Assembly: GCF_029194005.1 (NCBI RefSeq)
Contig: NZ_JARFVA010000005.1
Coordinates: 216,340-280,339, forward strand
From: Flagellimonas okinawensis
GTDB taxonomy: Bacteria; Bacteroidota; Bacteroidia; Flavobacteriales; Flavobacteriaceae
Direction: 5' to 3'
DNA length: 64,000 bases
The position numbers were made by a program, and so were the translations under genes. Positions 28,637-38,421 of this stretch are shown in pieces. Under the pieces are notes generated by a model. That model did not search any database. It was given only the letters and a program-made list of their open reading frames with translations, and was not told the DNA's origin. The first letter of the stretch is position 1. Every line of letters starts with the position of its first letter.

Positions 28637-28933
28637 ATGAGAACCTACTTTGTTTATATCTTAAAATGCTCGGATAATACGTATTACACTGGAATAACTT
28701 CCAATTTAATAGAAAGATTTGAATCGCATCAAAATGGTAAACATAGAAATAGTTATACGTATTCACGAAGACCTTTACAGTTAGTATATCATTGTGAATT
28801 TACAGACCCAAACAAAGCTATTTTGACCGAGAAGCAGATAAAAAAATGGTCCAAAAATAAAAAGCAAGCTTTGATAGCAGGCGAATTTGACAAACTTCCC
28901 AACTTATCTAAGAAAAATTTTGAAGGCAATTAG
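28637..28933 (+). CDS. GIY-YIG nuclease domain protein (YhbQ/UPF0213-like)
   Basis: Single GIY-YIG domain. The signature is YFVYILKCSDNTYYTGIT (Y-V-Y and Y-T-G replacing GIY and YIG), then the catalytic Arg in IERFESHQNG and the distal Glu in ILTEKQIKKWSK. 98 aa, typical of the small stand-alone proteins. Its AT-rich codon use differs from the flanking housekeeping genes. It is bracketed by palindromic repeats R1-R3 and R4-R5; the R4 arm begins at the stop codon. This suggests the gene and repeats move or are maintained together. Nuclease activity is not proven for this group. Confidence 0.85.
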   Translation: MRTYFVYILKCSDNTYYTGITSNLIERFESHQNGKHRNSYTYSRRPLQLVYHCEFTDPNKAILTEKQIKKWSKNKKQALIAGEFDKLPNLSKKNFEGN

Positions 28934-29022
28934 TTCTCGATACGCTTCGCACTCGAACTGACAAAATATAACTGAAATGTCACTTCGAGTGGTTTTGGTA
29001 AAGCCAAAATTGTATCGAGAAG
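28933..29022. repeat. Palindromic repeat R4, right partner of R2
   Basis: GTTCTCGATACGCTTCGC at the left and TGTATCGAGAAG at the right, with the same inner hairpin as R2. It overlaps the last base of the GIY-YIG stop codon. A degenerate fifth copy (29069-29121) follows. Confidence 0.85.
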
Positions 29023-29128
29023 TATGTTTAAAGTATATTATGTTTTACCATTATAAATAAATGGTATCAAGTTCTCAATACATCCACATGGACTAATACA
29101 CTTCGGAATCACTCAAACTGTCTGAGTA

Positions 29129-29455
29129 CTATTTCATAAAAGAATCCATGCCCGGAATGTTTGGCATGCCTTCTTTGGCCACAGCCGCCAATTCAGCTTC
29201 ATTCACTTTGGTGGCTTTTTCAATGGCTTTGTTCAACGTTAACACTAGATAATCCTCCAATTGCTCTTTATCCTCGAGTAAGGAATCATCAATAGCTATA
29301 GACTTTATCTCGCGATTCGCGGTCAAGGTCACTTTCAGCAATCCATCGGAGGATGCTTCATCGATCATCACGCTGTTCAATCGTTCCTTGGTTGCTTCAA
29401 CTTTCTTTTGGGTTTCTTTTATCTTACCCATCATTCCCATTAAATCTCCAAACAT
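29129..29455 (-). CDS. YbaB/EbfC family nucleoid-associated protein
   Basis: Small DNA-binding dimer-forming protein. Features are an N-terminal [20 protein letters not shown] helix, central strands [18 protein letters not shown] and a C-terminal helix rich in Ala/Glu/Lys, ending with a Met/Pro/Gly tail ([12 protein letters not shown]). The ATG at 29455 is preferred over a TTG three codons upstream because it gives the usual MFGD start. 108 aa. In many genomes ybaB follows dnaX; no dnaX or recR is next to it here. Confidence 0.85.
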   Translation of the reverse strand: MFGDLMGMMGKIKETQKKVEATKERLNSVMIDEASSDGLLKVTLTANREIKSIAIDDSLLEDKEQLEDYLVLTLNKAIEKATKVNEAELAAVAKEGMPNIPGMDSFMK

Positions 29456-29608
29456 ATCATTCAATTTTTAGTTTTTATTTTTTCAATGTAGCTGTCGTGT
29501 CGAGCGTAGTTTAGTCGTTCACCCTTCAACTGCGCTAAGTATTACTCAAAACATTAAACATTGTAAATGGTAAGTTCAAAAGTAGTAAATTGGCTAAAAC
29601 ACTTTCCA

Positions 29609-31747
29609 ATGAAACAAACGAATTCAAGAATTTCTATTCTGGTTTTATGCCTTATTTTTGCGACCGCTTGTAAAAACAACAAAGACGAATCAATGAGTAT
29701 AACTCCACCTGTGGCACCTAAACATCCAACCCAACTTGAAAAGCACGGAGATGTTAGAATCGATGATTATTACTGGATGAACAATAGGGAAGACCAGCAG
29801 GTTCTCGACTATTTGAACGCTGAGAACAAGTATTTCCAAAAGATGACTGCCCATACCGAGAAGTTTCAGGAAGAACTTTTCAAAGAAATGAAGGGTAGGA
29901 TCAAAGAGGATGACTCTTCTGTTCCCTATAAACTGGATGGTTACTGGTACATTACCCGATACGAGGAGGGTAAGGAATACCCCATTTATTCCAGAAAAAA
30001 GGAAAACTTGGATGCAGCCGAAGAATTGTTGTTCGATTGTAACGAAATGGCCGAAGGCCATGACTTTTTTAACTTAAGAGGAGTTTCCATCAGCCCGGAC
30101 AATACCATGGCCACCTTTGGAACGGATACTATTTCCAGAAGGCAGTACAATATTCAGATTAAAAACCTAAAATCGGGTGAAATTTACCCTGATATCATTG
30201 AGAATACCACAGGCAGCTCTGTTTGGGCCAATGATAACAAGACACTTTTTTATACAAAGAAGGATCCTGTAACCTTACGTTCAGATAGAATTTTTAAGCA
30301 TGTTCTGGGGACCTCTTCAGAGGAGGACCAACTGGTTTTCCATGAAAAGGATTCTACCTACAATACCTTTGTTTATAAGACCAAATCAAGAAAGTATATC
30401 GTAATCGGTTCTGGGAGTACCCTTACCTCCGAATACAGAATTTTGGACGCTGATGATGCCGAGGGAGAATTTAAGGTGTTCTCTCCTCGGGAAAAAGGAG
30501 TGGAGTATTCCATTTCTCATTTTGAGGGTGACTTTTATGTTTTGACCAACAAAGATGGTGCTACCAACTTTAAGTTGATGAAAACAAGCGAAAACAATAC
30601 ATCATCGGAACATTGGGAAGAATTTATCCCACACCAAGAAGATGTATTGTTGGAAGATGTTGAGATTTTTAGGGACTATTACGTGGTGACCGAGCGAAAC
30701 AATGGCCTCAATCAAATGAAAATTTCCAAATGGGACGGCTCCAATAGCTATTACCTTCCTTTTGGAAGTGAAACCTATGTTGCAGGACCATCCGTGAATT
30801 TGGATTTTGACACCAAAGTGCTACGCTATTACTACAATGAAATGGGAGAGCCGTACGCCATTATCGATTTTGATATGGAAACCCAGACCAAAACCGTTAT
30901 GAAGCAACAAGAAGTTTTGGGCGGTAAATTCGATAAGGACAATTACAAAACTGAGCGTTTGTGGGCTACGGCCAGAGACGGTAAAAAAGTGCCTATTTCA
31001 ATTATTTACCACAAGGATACCCCACTGGATGGTACAAGTCCATTGTTGCAATACGGTTATGGGTCCTACGGCGCTACGATCGACCCTTATTTTTCATCCA
31101 TTCGATTGAGTTTATTAGACAGGGGATTCATATATGCTATCGCCCATGTAAGAGGTGGAGAGTATTTGGGAAGACCTTGGTACGAAGATGGTAAGCTATT
31201 GCACAAAAAGAACACCTTTACCGATTTCGTGGATGTTTCCAAATTTTTGATAGAGAGTAATTACACGAGCTCGGAACATTTATATGCCATGGGTGGTTCT
31301 GCAGGTGGACTTTTAATGGGGGCCATAATCAATATGGAACCTGAATTGTATCATGGGGTTATAGCTGCCGTTCCTTTTGTGGATGTAGTTACTACCATGT
31401 TGGATGATACCATACCATTGACGACCGGAGAATATGACGAATGGGGCAATCCGAACGAGAAAGAATATTACGATTACATTAAGTCTTATTCACCCTATGA
31501 TAATGTGGAGGCAAAGGAATACCCACATATGTATGTATCCACAGGATTGCACGATTCCCAAGTACAATACTGGGAACCTGCCAAATGGGTAGCCAAGTTA
31601 AGAGAGTACAAAACAGGCGATAACCTCTTGTTTTTGGACACCAACATGGATGCAGGACACGGTGGGGCATCGGGCCGATTTGAAGCTTTAAAAGAAACGG
31701 CAAAGGAATATGCGTTTATTTTAGACCTAGAAGGAAAAGCCCTTTAA
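29609..31747 (+). CDS. S9 family prolyl oligopeptidase/oligopeptidase B-like lipoprotein
   Basis: Serine peptidase of the prolyl oligopeptidase clan. The start is the ATG before [21 protein letters not shown], giving a lipobox ending at Cys; an upstream in-frame ATG would put extra residues before the signal. The N-terminal part is the beta-propeller; the C-terminal alpha/beta-hydrolase domain holds the nucleophile Ser in [12 protein letters not shown] and the catalytic His in [10 protein letters not shown]. 712 aa. The tail [12 protein letters not shown] is typical of oligopeptidase B-type members. Cleavage specificity (Arg/Lys versus Pro) is not determined here. Confidence 0.87.
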   Translation: MKQTNSRISILVLCLIFATACKNNKDESMSITPPVAPKHPTQLEKHGDVRIDDYYWMNNREDQQVLDYLNAENKYFQKMTAHTEKFQEELFKEMKGRIKEDDSSVPYKLDGYWYITRYEEGKEYPIYSRKKENLDAAEELLFDCNEMAEGHDFFNLRGVSISPDNTMATFGTDTISRRQYNIQIKNLKSGEIYPDIIENTTGSSVWANDNKTLFYTKKDPVTLRSDRIFKHVLGTSSEEDQLVFHEKDSTYNTFVYKTKSRKYIVIGSGSTLTSEYRILDADDAEGEFKVFSPREKGVEYSISHFEGDFYVLTNKDGATNFKLMKTSENNTSSEHWEEFIPHQEDVLLEDVEIFRDYYVVTERNNGLNQMKISKWDGSNSYYLPFGSETYVAGPSVNLDFDTKVLRYYYNEMGEPYAIIDFDMETQTKTVMKQQEVLGGKFDKDNYKTERLWATARDGKKVPISIIYHKDTPLDGTSPLLQYGYGSYGATIDPYFSSIRLSLLDRGFIYAIAHVRGGEYLGRPWYEDGKLLHKKNTFTDFVDVSKFLIESNYTSSEHLYAMGGSAGGLLMGAIINMEPELYHGVIAAVPFVDVVTTMLDDTIPLTTGEYDEWGNPNEKEYYDYIKSYSPYDNVEAKEYPHMYVSTGLHDSQVQYWEPAKWVAKLREYKTGDNLLFLDTNMDAGHGGASGRFEALKETAKEYAFILDLEGKAL

Positions 31748-31758
31748 AAATAAAATGT

Positions 31759-31766
31759 TACATTTG
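31759..31766 (+). promoter_or_regulatory. Candidate -7 element upstream of the cysteate synthase-like gene
   Basis: TACATTTG matches TAnnTTTG, about 52 bp before the ATG at 31819. No clear -33 TTG was seen. Confidence 0.4.
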
Positions 31767-31769
31767 CAC

Positions 31770-31802
31770 GGAACATTTTCCTTCTTGCTATAGGAATGTT
31801 CC
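31770..31802 (+). promoter_or_regulatory. Inverted repeat in the leader of the cysteate synthase-like gene
   Basis: GGAACATT (31770-31777) and AATGTTCC (31795-31802) are perfect inverse complements with a 17-nt spacer, located just downstream of the candidate -7 element. It could be a regulator operator or an mRNA hairpin. No terminator-like T run follows. Confidence 0.5.
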
Positions 31803-31818
31803 ATACCTAATACCAGTT

Positions 31819-32859
31819 ATGAAGAAACAGATAAATGCGTACAGCAATATCCTAGACCTAATTGGAAGTACCCCCTTAGTTAAGCTAAACAGAATTACTG
31901 CCCCACTTACCGGAAATTTCTATGCTAAACTGGAATGCTTTAATCCTGGACATTCTTCAAAAGATAGAATTGCGATTCATATCATAGAAGAGGCCGAGCG
32001 TAAAGGTATTCTTAAGCCGGGTAGCACCATTATTGAGACCACATCTGGCAACACAGGTTTCAGCCTTGCCATGGTGAGCATTGTTAAGGGTTACAAATGT
32101 ATTTTGGCCGTAAGTTCAAAATCATCCCCAGACAAGATTGATATGTTACGTTCCATGGGAGCAAACGTTTATGTTTGTCCGGCCCATGTTAGTGCCGACG
32201 ACCCACGTTCCTATTACGAGGTGGCCAAACGACTGCACAGCGAAACACCTAATTCCATTTACATCAACCAGTATTTTAACGAGTTGAACATAAATGCACA
32301 TTACTCCAGTACAGGACCCGAAATTTGGGAGCAGACCAATGGTCAGATTACCCATTTGGTAGCTTGTAGTGGAACTGGAGGAACAATTTCAGGTATAGCG
32401 CGTTACTTAAAGGAGCAGAACCCAAAAATTAAAGTTTTGGGAGTGGATGCTTATGGTTCAGTATTGAAAAAATATCACGAAACAGGAGAATTTGACCACA
32501 ACGAAGTCTATCCTTACCGTATTGAAGGTCTGGGCAAGAATTTGATTCCTTCTGCAACAGATTTCAATGCAATTGATAGATACGTAAAGGTTACTGATGG
32601 CGAAAGCGCCCACATGGCCCGTAAATTGGCACATACCGAAGGTATTTTTGCTGGATACACCAGTGGTGCAGCTACCCAAGCATTGTATCAATTGAACACA
32701 GAAGGTGAGTTTACAGAAGACAGTAACGTTGTTGTTGTTTTCCCAGATCATGGTTCTAGGTACATGAGCAAAGTTTACAGTAACGAATGGATGGAAAACC
32801 AAGGCTTTTTCGATATTCAAGATGCTGAAGTACCCGAAGAAATCAAGTATATAAAATAA
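31819..32859 (+). CDS. PLP-dependent cysteine synthase-family enzyme, candidate cysteate synthase
   Basis: Fold-type II PLP enzyme. The Schiff-base Lys is K48 in NPGHSSKDR; ordinary cysteine synthases and cystathionine beta-synthases have Gly-Gly-Ser where this has Gly-His-Ser. The phosphate loop TTSGNTG and GTGGTISG follow in order. 346 aa, without the CBS regulatory domains or heme motif of CBS. The next gene is an alpha-oxoamine synthase-like acyltransferase, so the pair fits the cysteate synthase/cysteate acyltransferase steps of capnine-type sulfonolipid synthesis described in Bacteroidetes. This role is inferred; plain cysteine synthase or cystathionine beta-synthase remains possible. 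Confidence 0.75.
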   Translation: MKKQINAYSNILDLIGSTPLVKLNRITAPLTGNFYAKLECFNPGHSSKDRIAIHIIEEAERKGILKPGSTIIETTSGNTGFSLAMVSIVKGYKCILAVSSKSSPDKIDMLRSMGANVYVCPAHVSADDPRSYYEVAKRLHSETPNSIYINQYFNELNINAHYSSTGPEIWEQTNGQITHLVACSGTGGTISGIARYLKEQNPKIKVLGVDAYGSVLKKYHETGEFDHNEVYPYRIEGLGKNLIPSATDFNAIDRYVKVTDGESAHMARKLAHTEGIFAGYTSGAATQALYQLNTEGEFTEDSNVVVVFPDHGSRYMSKVYSNEWMENQGFFDIQDAEVPEEIKYIK

Positions 32860-32879
32860 ACCAGTACCTTATAATACCT

Positions 32880-32915
32880 CAAAAACGGCAATGAAATTTC
32901 ATTGCCGTTTTTTTA
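32880..32915 (+). terminator. Terminator between the two PLP-enzyme genes
   Basis: AAAACGGCAATGAAA and TTTCATTGCCGTTTT form a long, essentially perfect stem ending in a T tract. The two genes are therefore separate transcription units despite their shared pathway. Confidence 0.92.
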
Positions 32916-32952
32916 TATCAAAATTTCGTTATGCGAGGTTCATAAAAATCTA

Positions 32953-32960
32953 TACTTTTG
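32953..32960 (+). promoter_or_regulatory. -7 element of the acyltransferase gene
   Basis: TACTTTTG matches TAnnTTTG and lies 23 bp before the ATG at 32984, directly after the terminator. Confidence 0.5.
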
Positions 32961-32983
32961 CAGTTGAATTAATACTAATGTAG

Positions 32984-34243
32984 ATGAGAGATTTATTCGA
33001 TAGAATCATTGAGAACAAAGGACCTTTGGGTAAATGGGCTTCACAGGCAGAAGGCTATTTTGTTTTTCCAAAATTGGAAGGCCCCATTTCCAATAGAATG
33101 AAGTTTCAAGGAAAAGAGGTGATAACGTGGAGTATCAATGACTATCTGGGTCTCGCCAACCTACCAGAAATCAAGAAAGTGGATGGAGAGGCTGCATTGG
33201 AACATGGAGCTGCCTATCCCATGGGTGCCCGTATGATGAGCGGTCATACCGATTATCACGAGCAATTGGAGAAAGAATTGGCCGAGTTTGTAAATAAAGA
33301 GGCCTCTTACCTTTTAAATTTTGGTTACCAAGGATTTATGTCCGTAATCGACGCTTTGGTTGCCAAAGATGATATTATTGTTTACGATGTGGATTGCCAC
33401 GCCTGTATTATAGATGGTGTTCGTCTGCATATGGGCAAGCGCTTTACTTTTAAGCACAACGATCCTGAAAGTTTAGAGAAGAATCTAGAGCGTGCCACCA
33501 AATTGGCCAACGAAACTGGTGGAGGAATTTTAGTGATTTCCGAAGGTGTTTTTGGTATGCGTGGTGAGCAGGGGATCCTTAAGGAAATAGTAGAGCTTAA
33601 GAAAAAGTTCAAGTTTAGATTGTTGGTAGATGATGCCCACGGTTTCGGAACTCTTGGTAAAACAGGAGCCGGAGCAGGTGAGGAGCAGGGAGTACAAGAT
33701 CAGATTGATGTGTATTTGGCCACTTTCGCCAAGTCCATGGCAGGTATCGGTGCTTTTGTTGCCGCACAAAAGGAAATCGTAGAGTACCTAAAATATAATT
33801 TAAGGTCTCAAATGTTCGCTAAATCATTGCCAATGGTTTATGTAAAGGGAGCATTAAAGAGACTTGATATGTTGCGAACCATGCCCGAACTTAAAGCCAA
33901 GCTATGGGAGAATGTGAACGCACTCCAAAATGGTCTCAAGGAAAGAGGATTTGATATCGGGACAACTACCAGCTGTGTAACTCCTGTTTACTTGAACGGA
34001 AGTATTCCAGAGGCAATGGCCTTGGTAAAGGATTTACGCGAAAACCACGGAATTTTCTGTTCCATTGTGGTTTATCCCGTGATACCAAAGGGATTGATTC
34101 TTCTTCGTCTAATACCGACCGCTACCCACACCATGAAAGATATCGAGGAAACCCTTGATGCTTTCTCTGCGATCAGGGAGCGTTTGGAGAACGGAACGTA
34201 TAAGAGACTTTCTGCTGCCGTAGCTGCAGCGATGGGTGAATAA
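32984..34243 (+). CDS. Alpha-oxoamine synthase-family acyltransferase, candidate cysteate/serine C-acyltransferase
   Basis: Fold-type I PLP enzyme related to serine palmitoyltransferase and glycine C-acetyltransferase, which condense an acyl thioester with an amino acid. Conserved parts are the substrate loop GARMMSGHTDYHEQLE, the cofactor-stacking DCHACIIDG, DDAHGFGTLGKTGAGAGE with the pyridine-N Asp, and TFAKSMAGIG with the Schiff-base Lys. 419 aa. Its neighbour is the cysteate synthase-like enzyme, which favours a sulfonolipid (3-ketocapnine-forming) role; a sphingolipid or 2-amino-3-ketobutyrate ligase role is the alternative. Confidence 0.8.
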   Translation: MRDLFDRIIENKGPLGKWASQAEGYFVFPKLEGPISNRMKFQGKEVITWSINDYLGLANLPEIKKVDGEAALEHGAAYPMGARMMSGHTDYHEQLEKELAEFVNKEASYLLNFGYQGFMSVIDALVAKDDIIVYDVDCHACIIDGVRLHMGKRFTFKHNDPESLEKNLERATKLANETGGGILVISEGVFGMRGEQGILKEIVELKKKFKFRLLVDDAHGFGTLGKTGAGAGEEQGVQDQIDVYLATFAKSMAGIGAFVAAQKEIVEYLKYNLRSQMFAKSLPMVYVKGALKRLDMLRTMPELKAKLWENVNALQNGLKERGFDIGTTTSCVTPVYLNGSIPEAMALVKDLRENHGIFCSIVVYPVIPKGLILLRLIPTATHTMKDIEETLDAFSAIRERLENGTYKRLSAAVAAAMGE

Positions 34244-34267
34244 CCTTTAAAAATATAACTACCATTT

Positions 34268-35092
34268 TTAATTGCAGCGGACTTTGTTCCGCTGCAATGC
34301 GTATTGGGTGTTTCCTCTGCGCCATCTTCCCTGCCGGAGCTCATTCTCGTTAAAGACGTTTACACTGGTTTCCCCATTATAATATTTCATGAAAACAGCA
34401 GGTTTACCTTGGTGTGAAATTAACTGCCAAGTTCCAGAATTGCTGCCATAAGAAGCCCCTTGGGCATTTCCTCCATAATAACCTTCTACACTGAAGGAGC
34501 CATCGGTATTCATGGTAAAGGTACCGTTGGAACAGAAATTTACATAGGTGATGGAACTCGCCATACTATCATTTACATAAGAAGTACGCTGATAAAAAAC
34601 CAATTGGCTCCCAGAAATGATATTGAACAATCCTTGATTGTCCAGCGTAGGATATTGGGAGGTATTGTTATTTTGCGGAGTAGGTGGGTTGTAAGTTTGA
34701 TTGGTGTTTGCAGTAACACCACTATTGTCCCTCATATAAGGTGTAAGGTCAAAACTCCCCAGATTGTGCATGTCCGAATATTTATAAAAGGGTTCGTTGT
34801 AGCCTGTGGCGCGCACACTCATATTTGTGCCCGATAATGTGGCCTCAAAATCCACAGGTCCGTCCAATCCATAGATCTCTCCATTTATACGGTTTCCCGC
34901 CCCTGTTGCCCTAATGGCAAAACTGGCCCCAACAGCGGCCAGCATACCGTGATATTCGTCCCCTACACGCTTAAATTGAATGGAGATACTGTTGGTGCCA
35001 TTAATAAATGTTCCAGTGAAATTTGAACTCTGGGCAATAGAATTCATTATAGCGCAAACGCTAACGAGAATAGTCAATATAATCTTTTTCAT
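34268..35092 (-). CDS. Secreted protein of unknown function
   Basis: Signal peptide MKKIILTILVSVCAIMNSIAQ, then a beta-rich domain of about 85 residues (FTGTFINGTNSISIQFKRVG, NGEIYGLDGPVDFEATLSG), an Asn/Pro/Thr-rich linker (about 130-145) and a second beta domain with lipocalin-like strands (YGSNSGTWQLISHQGKPAVFMKY split here by function). Short hairpin sequence at the C-terminal codons (34271-34298) could stall or end transcription. 274 aa. I do not recognise the family; similar two-part proteins occur next to unrelated genes in Bacteroidetes. Confidence 0.65.
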   Translation of the reverse strand: MKKIILTILVSVCAIMNSIAQSSNFTGTFINGTNSISIQFKRVGDEYHGMLAAVGASFAIRATGAGNRINGEIYGLDGPVDFEATLSGTNMSVRATGYNEPFYKYSDMHNLGSFDLTPYMRDNSGVTANTNQTYNPPTPQNNNTSQYPTLDNQGLFNIISGSQLVFYQRTSYVNDSMASSITYVNFCSNGTFTMNTDGSFSVEGYYGGNAQGASYGSNSGTWQLISHQGKPAVFMKYYNGETSVNVFNENELRQGRWRRGNTQYALQRNKVRCN

Positions 35093-35185
35093 AGCTAATG
35101 GTTGATACCTATAAAACTATCAAAAAGAAGAATGATCTACAATTAAATTAGGCTTTGAGCTTGCAAAATAGCAGTAAACTACTAC

Positions 35186-36478
35186 TTATTTTAGTCGTTC
35201 CACAAGAAGGGAAGAGAACAAGTTCACCCCAGTTTTAATACAACTTTCATCTACATTAAAAATAGGTGAATGTGTTTGTGCTATAATTCCTTTTTCATAA
35301 TTGGAACCACCCATAAAAAAGTATACGGTGGGTACTTTGGGCTGAAAAAAGGCAAAATCATCACTTCGTCCATCCGCAACAACCCCAGTTAATTCCAGTA
35401 CTCTGTTTGGTCCATAGATTTGGGTCAATTGCTCCAAACTTGTATGGGTCAATTGTTCATTATTGTCCAGGGTAGGGAAGACATTAACCAAACTCACCTC
35501 TTTGAGTCCATTTTTAAATTGACTACTGGAAAATTCTGATTTTAATTTTGGTACAACGGAATCCCTTTGCTGCTTATCACTAAAACTCAGATAACCACTT
35601 ATCAGAATACCGTTTTTGATTTCCTTGATGGAGAAATTGTTTTTATCCACGGTGGTGTAGTTTTTATAAATGGACTTTGGGCCTGCTATCCCTATTTCTG
35701 GATCTCCCATGTTTTGCATATTCCAAAACTTGCTGCCCGGGTCAACATTTTCCATTGATAGTATGGTCTTTTTGGCATAAGAAAACAATGAATCTTGGTC
35801 AATTGATTCATCAAAAAGCAGGTCCACTCTTTTATAGTCCGAAAACATTTCCTCAGGTTTGGCTGCGATGGTTCCAGCTGGGAACGGCGTTACATGCATG
35901 GCATACATTTCTTCTGGATCTATAATGTTGAACAATCCATCATCCATCATGGCCAAAGCCCCTTTTATATTTTCTTCGGAAGGTTGGAATACAAAATAGA
36001 TGGTTCCTTCCAAATCCTCTTTTTGACTTGATAAAACATTGGCGATTCCAAGTGCAACAGCCGTATGCACATCGTGTCCACAAATGTGCCGAACTCCATC
36101 ATATTTTGATTTAAACTCCACCATATCGGGAGCTTTCGAGGGCATTGCATCCATATCGGCCCTCCATGCGATTTTTTTTCCGGGTTTGGCGCCTTTTAAA
36201 ATACCGACCACTCCATAGCCTCCGATTCCTGTTTTAACTTCTAGGCCAAGTGCCTCTAAATACTCGGCAACCTTCTGCGAAGTTCTTTTTTCATTTCCAC
36301 CAACTTCTGGATACATGTGAAAATCTCTGCGAATTTGAACTAAACTATCAAAAATTTCCTCTGTTCGTTGTTGAATGTCCATATGCATGCTTTCGGTCGA
36401 TTGTTGACCGAAAGCAGCAATGGATACTAAAACAAAAAAGAATATAGTCAATGTGTTAGATAGGTTTCTGGGCATCAT
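35186..36478 (-). CDS. Secreted M20-family amidohydrolase/peptidase
   Basis: Zinc amidohydrolase of the IAA-amino acid hydrolase/hippurate hydrolase group. The start is the first of two adjacent ATGs giving MMPRNLSNTLTIFFFVLVSI, a signal peptide. Motifs are FHMYPEVGGNEKRTS, WRADMDAMP, HICGHDVHTAVAL (metal-binding His/Asp), QPSEENIKGALAM (catalytic Glu) and AQTHSPIFNVDESC near the end. 430 aa. Substrate not determined. Confidence 0.85.
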   Translation of the reverse strand: MMPRNLSNTLTIFFFVLVSIAAFGQQSTESMHMDIQQRTEEIFDSLVQIRRDFHMYPEVGGNEKRTSQKVAEYLEALGLEVKTGIGGYGVVGILKGAKPGKKIAWRADMDAMPSKAPDMVEFKSKYDGVRHICGHDVHTAVALGIANVLSSQKEDLEGTIYFVFQPSEENIKGALAMMDDGLFNIIDPEEMYAMHVTPFPAGTIAAKPEEMFSDYKRVDLLFDESIDQDSLFSYAKKTILSMENVDPGSKFWNMQNMGDPEIGIAGPKSIYKNYTTVDKNNFSIKEIKNGILISGYLSFSDKQQRDSVVPKLKSEFSSSQFKNGLKEVSLVNVFPTLDNNEQLTHTSLEQLTQIYGPNRVLELTGVVADGRSDDFAFFQPKVPTVYFFMGGSNYEKGIIAQTHSPIFNVDESCIKTGVNLFSSLLVERLK

Positions 36479-36552
36479 TTTATTATTGTTTTGTTTGATG
36501 CAACAAAGATGCATTTGAAAATTGGGTGCTACCTGACACATATGTGACAATC

Positions 36553-37149
36553 TTATTTTTTAGCAATTTTACTTCGAATCCTGCTTAAGGATTGCCTTTC
36601 AATACCAAGATAGGAGGAAAGGTGCGTTAAACTTATCCTGTTGAGTAGATCGGAGTGTTCTTGTATAAAGTTCAGATATCGCTCTTCTGCAGTTTCAAAA
36701 AGAAAGCTCTCGACCCTGTCCGTTTGAATGGTCAGCACCTTCTCAGCGATGAGCCGACCATACTTTTCGTGACTTTTAAAGTTGCGGTAGCCATTTTGTA
36801 TGTCATCATAGGAAAATTCGATAATTAAACAGGGCTCCAAACACTCCATATAGTACTTACTGGGACGCTGTTGAATAAAGGCCGGGTAATCCGTGGCATA
36901 TTCGTTTTCCTTAACAAACCCTGTGGTTATGGACTTTCCTTTATCGTTGATGTAATAGCGCCTTAACAAACCTTGGCAGACAAAGCCCATATTTTTTTGG
37001 GTTTCTCCGTTTTTAAAAAAGAATTCTTTTGGATTATACTTCTTAAAATTCAATTGAGAACTGAACAGGTCTTGTTCTTCTTTTGATAAGTGTGAAAAAT
37101 GTTCAAGGTAGGCCGCAAGGTATTTTTGATGGTCTGCTTTTAAATCCAA
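36553..37149 (-). CDS. Crp/Fnr family transcriptional regulator
   Basis: An N-terminal cyclic-nucleotide-binding beta-roll (about residues 30-120, KNGETQKNMGFVCQGLLRRYY) and a C-terminal winged helix with recognition region LTHLSSYLGIERQSLSRIR. The phosphate-binding cassette RxA motif of true CRP is not obvious, so the ligand is unclear. The start is TTG at 37149, as no in-frame ATG precedes a stop. 198 aa. It lies upstream of the M20 hydrolase on the same strand, with a 74-bp gap, and may control it. Confidence 0.8.
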   Translation of the reverse strand: MDLKADHQKYLAAYLEHFSHLSKEEQDLFSSQLNFKKYNPKEFFFKNGETQKNMGFVCQGLLRRYYINDKGKSITTGFVKENEYATDYPAFIQQRPSKYYMECLEPCLIIEFSYDDIQNGYRNFKSHEKYGRLIAEKVLTIQTDRVESFLFETAEERYLNFIQEHSDLLNRISLTHLSSYLGIERQSLSRIRSKIAKK

Positions 37150-37196
37150 ATTAATACAGGTTTGTTTGGGTTCAAATAATTTTGATGGTCGGATAG

Positions 37197-37589
37197 TTAC
37201 CGTGTTTCAATTTTAATATAGTTGTTACGAATGGGAGGAATAAAAAATATTAGCAACGTGGATAATGTAAGCCCCAGAAAAGTGTAAAGAACTGTATCGG
37301 AATCTAAATCCAAAAACATTAAGATTGCATAGATAAACATTGGGTAAAGACCTAGCCAAACCACATATTTTGGTCCTCGGACGATAAGTTCTTGTCCTTC
37401 TTTAACAGTGGTGGTTAGGGTTTTGGATCCAAACCACATTACTTTGCCTTTGATCATATATTCCCCCGGTGGTAGATCAACTTGTATTTTTTGGCCGTTT
37501 CCGATTTCACAAATTTTATTGCCGTCTGCGTAAATGTGGAAATGCTGGGTTCCAGTTCCGGATTGTATGGGTCTATGGATGGTAATCAT
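37197..37589 (-). CDS. Membrane protein of unknown function
   Basis: An N-terminal soluble beta domain of about 70 residues (GTQHFHIYADGNKICEIGNGQ, LPPGEYMIKGKV) reads like a small PEGA/DUF2846-style domain, followed by two transmembrane helices (about 75-95 and 98-118) and a basic tail. 130 aa. I do not recognise a specific family. It is 19 bp downstream of the metallopeptidase lipoprotein gene. Confidence 0.6.
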   Translation of the reverse strand: MITIHRPIQSGTGTQHFHIYADGNKICEIGNGQKIQVDLPPGEYMIKGKVMWFGSKTLTTTVKEGQELIVRGPKYVVWLGLYPMFIYAILMFLDLDSDTVLYTFLGLTLSTLLIFFIPPIRNNYIKIETR

Positions 37590-37608
37590 ACGGATTTACA
37601 TTGAGGTG

Positions 37609-38421
37609 TTATTCACAAGGTCTAAAAAAGGTATCGGATTCAATATTAGGGGGGTCGGGAATCCTCTTTTTTAAATCTTCTTCTAATTTAAACAAAATCG
37701 ATTCAAATGGTTCTTGATAAATATTCTCAAAAGCATCAAACCCATTTTTCCATAGTTGTTCGAATTGTTCTATGCTGTAATGGCTCAATAGGTATGCTAC
37801 CATATAACCAGACTGATGATAGGCGAACATTTCAGGTTGTTTGTAAAAATCGGTAACCAGTAAATCCATTGAAATCAATTCATTGGTGTGCATAAAATGC
37901 CTGTATATTTCTTCTACGGTCCAACCACTACAATTATTCTCTGCCAAACTGCCCAACCCTTCATTCATCCAAGTAGATGAGGCCGGGGGATATCCCCATT
38001 CCAACAAGGACATTAAATGCATGAGTTCATGTTTTATGGGAGGTCTGGAGTTTTTGTTTGCTACTACATAAAGTGTTTTTATATGGGGCCAGGCATTGCC
38101 ACTGGCCGTAGTGGCGCTAATTGGAAACATTTCGTCCCTTGATCGTAAAAATCTTACATAAATGGTGTCGTTAAACTCTTTGAACCCTATTAACTCTTGG
38201 TTAGCTTGCAAGGCATCAAAAGTTTCTTGTACCAAGGCTTCTTTATTTTCAAAGGCAAATCCACTGTCGGGAAACGTAAAATTTATGTTGTTGATTAATC
38301 GCTCAACTTGACCCACTTGGGTCCAATCATCACCCTGATTTTCATCGACCTTATTTTGCCTATGGCATGCGGTTAATACTATCATACAAAAAGAGACCAC
38401 AAGTAATTTTAAGGTGTTCAT
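37609..38421 (-). CDS. Lipoprotein with HExxH metallopeptidase-like domain
   Basis: The lipobox in MIVLTAC anchors the protein. The motif KHELMHLM is HExxH, and NEGLGSLAEN about 28 residues later supplies a probable third zinc ligand (Glu), so a gluzincin-type peptidase MA-like fold is likely. 270 aa. Its start overlaps the end of the upstream lipoprotein gene by 4 bp (ATGA), so the two are translationally coupled. Substrate unknown. Confidence 0.7.
   Translation of the reverse strand: MNTLKLLVVSFCMIVLTACHRQNKVDENQGDDWTQVGQVERLINNINFTFPDSGFAFENKEALVQETFDALQANQELIGFKEFNDTIYVRFLRSRDEMFPISATTASGNAWPHIKTLYVVANKNSRPPIKHELMHLMSLLEWGYPPASSTWMNEGLGSLAENNCSGWTVEEIYRHFMHTNELISMDLLVTDFYKQPEMFAYHQSGYMVAYLLSHYSIEQFEQLWKNGFDAFENIYQEPFESILFKLEEDLKKRIPDPPNIESDTFFRPCE

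Noticed and set aside
28263..29121. CRISPR-like repeat array
   Set aside because: Repeats are few, of unequal length and irregularly spaced, with a gene between them and no cas genes; they are palindromic interspersed repeats.
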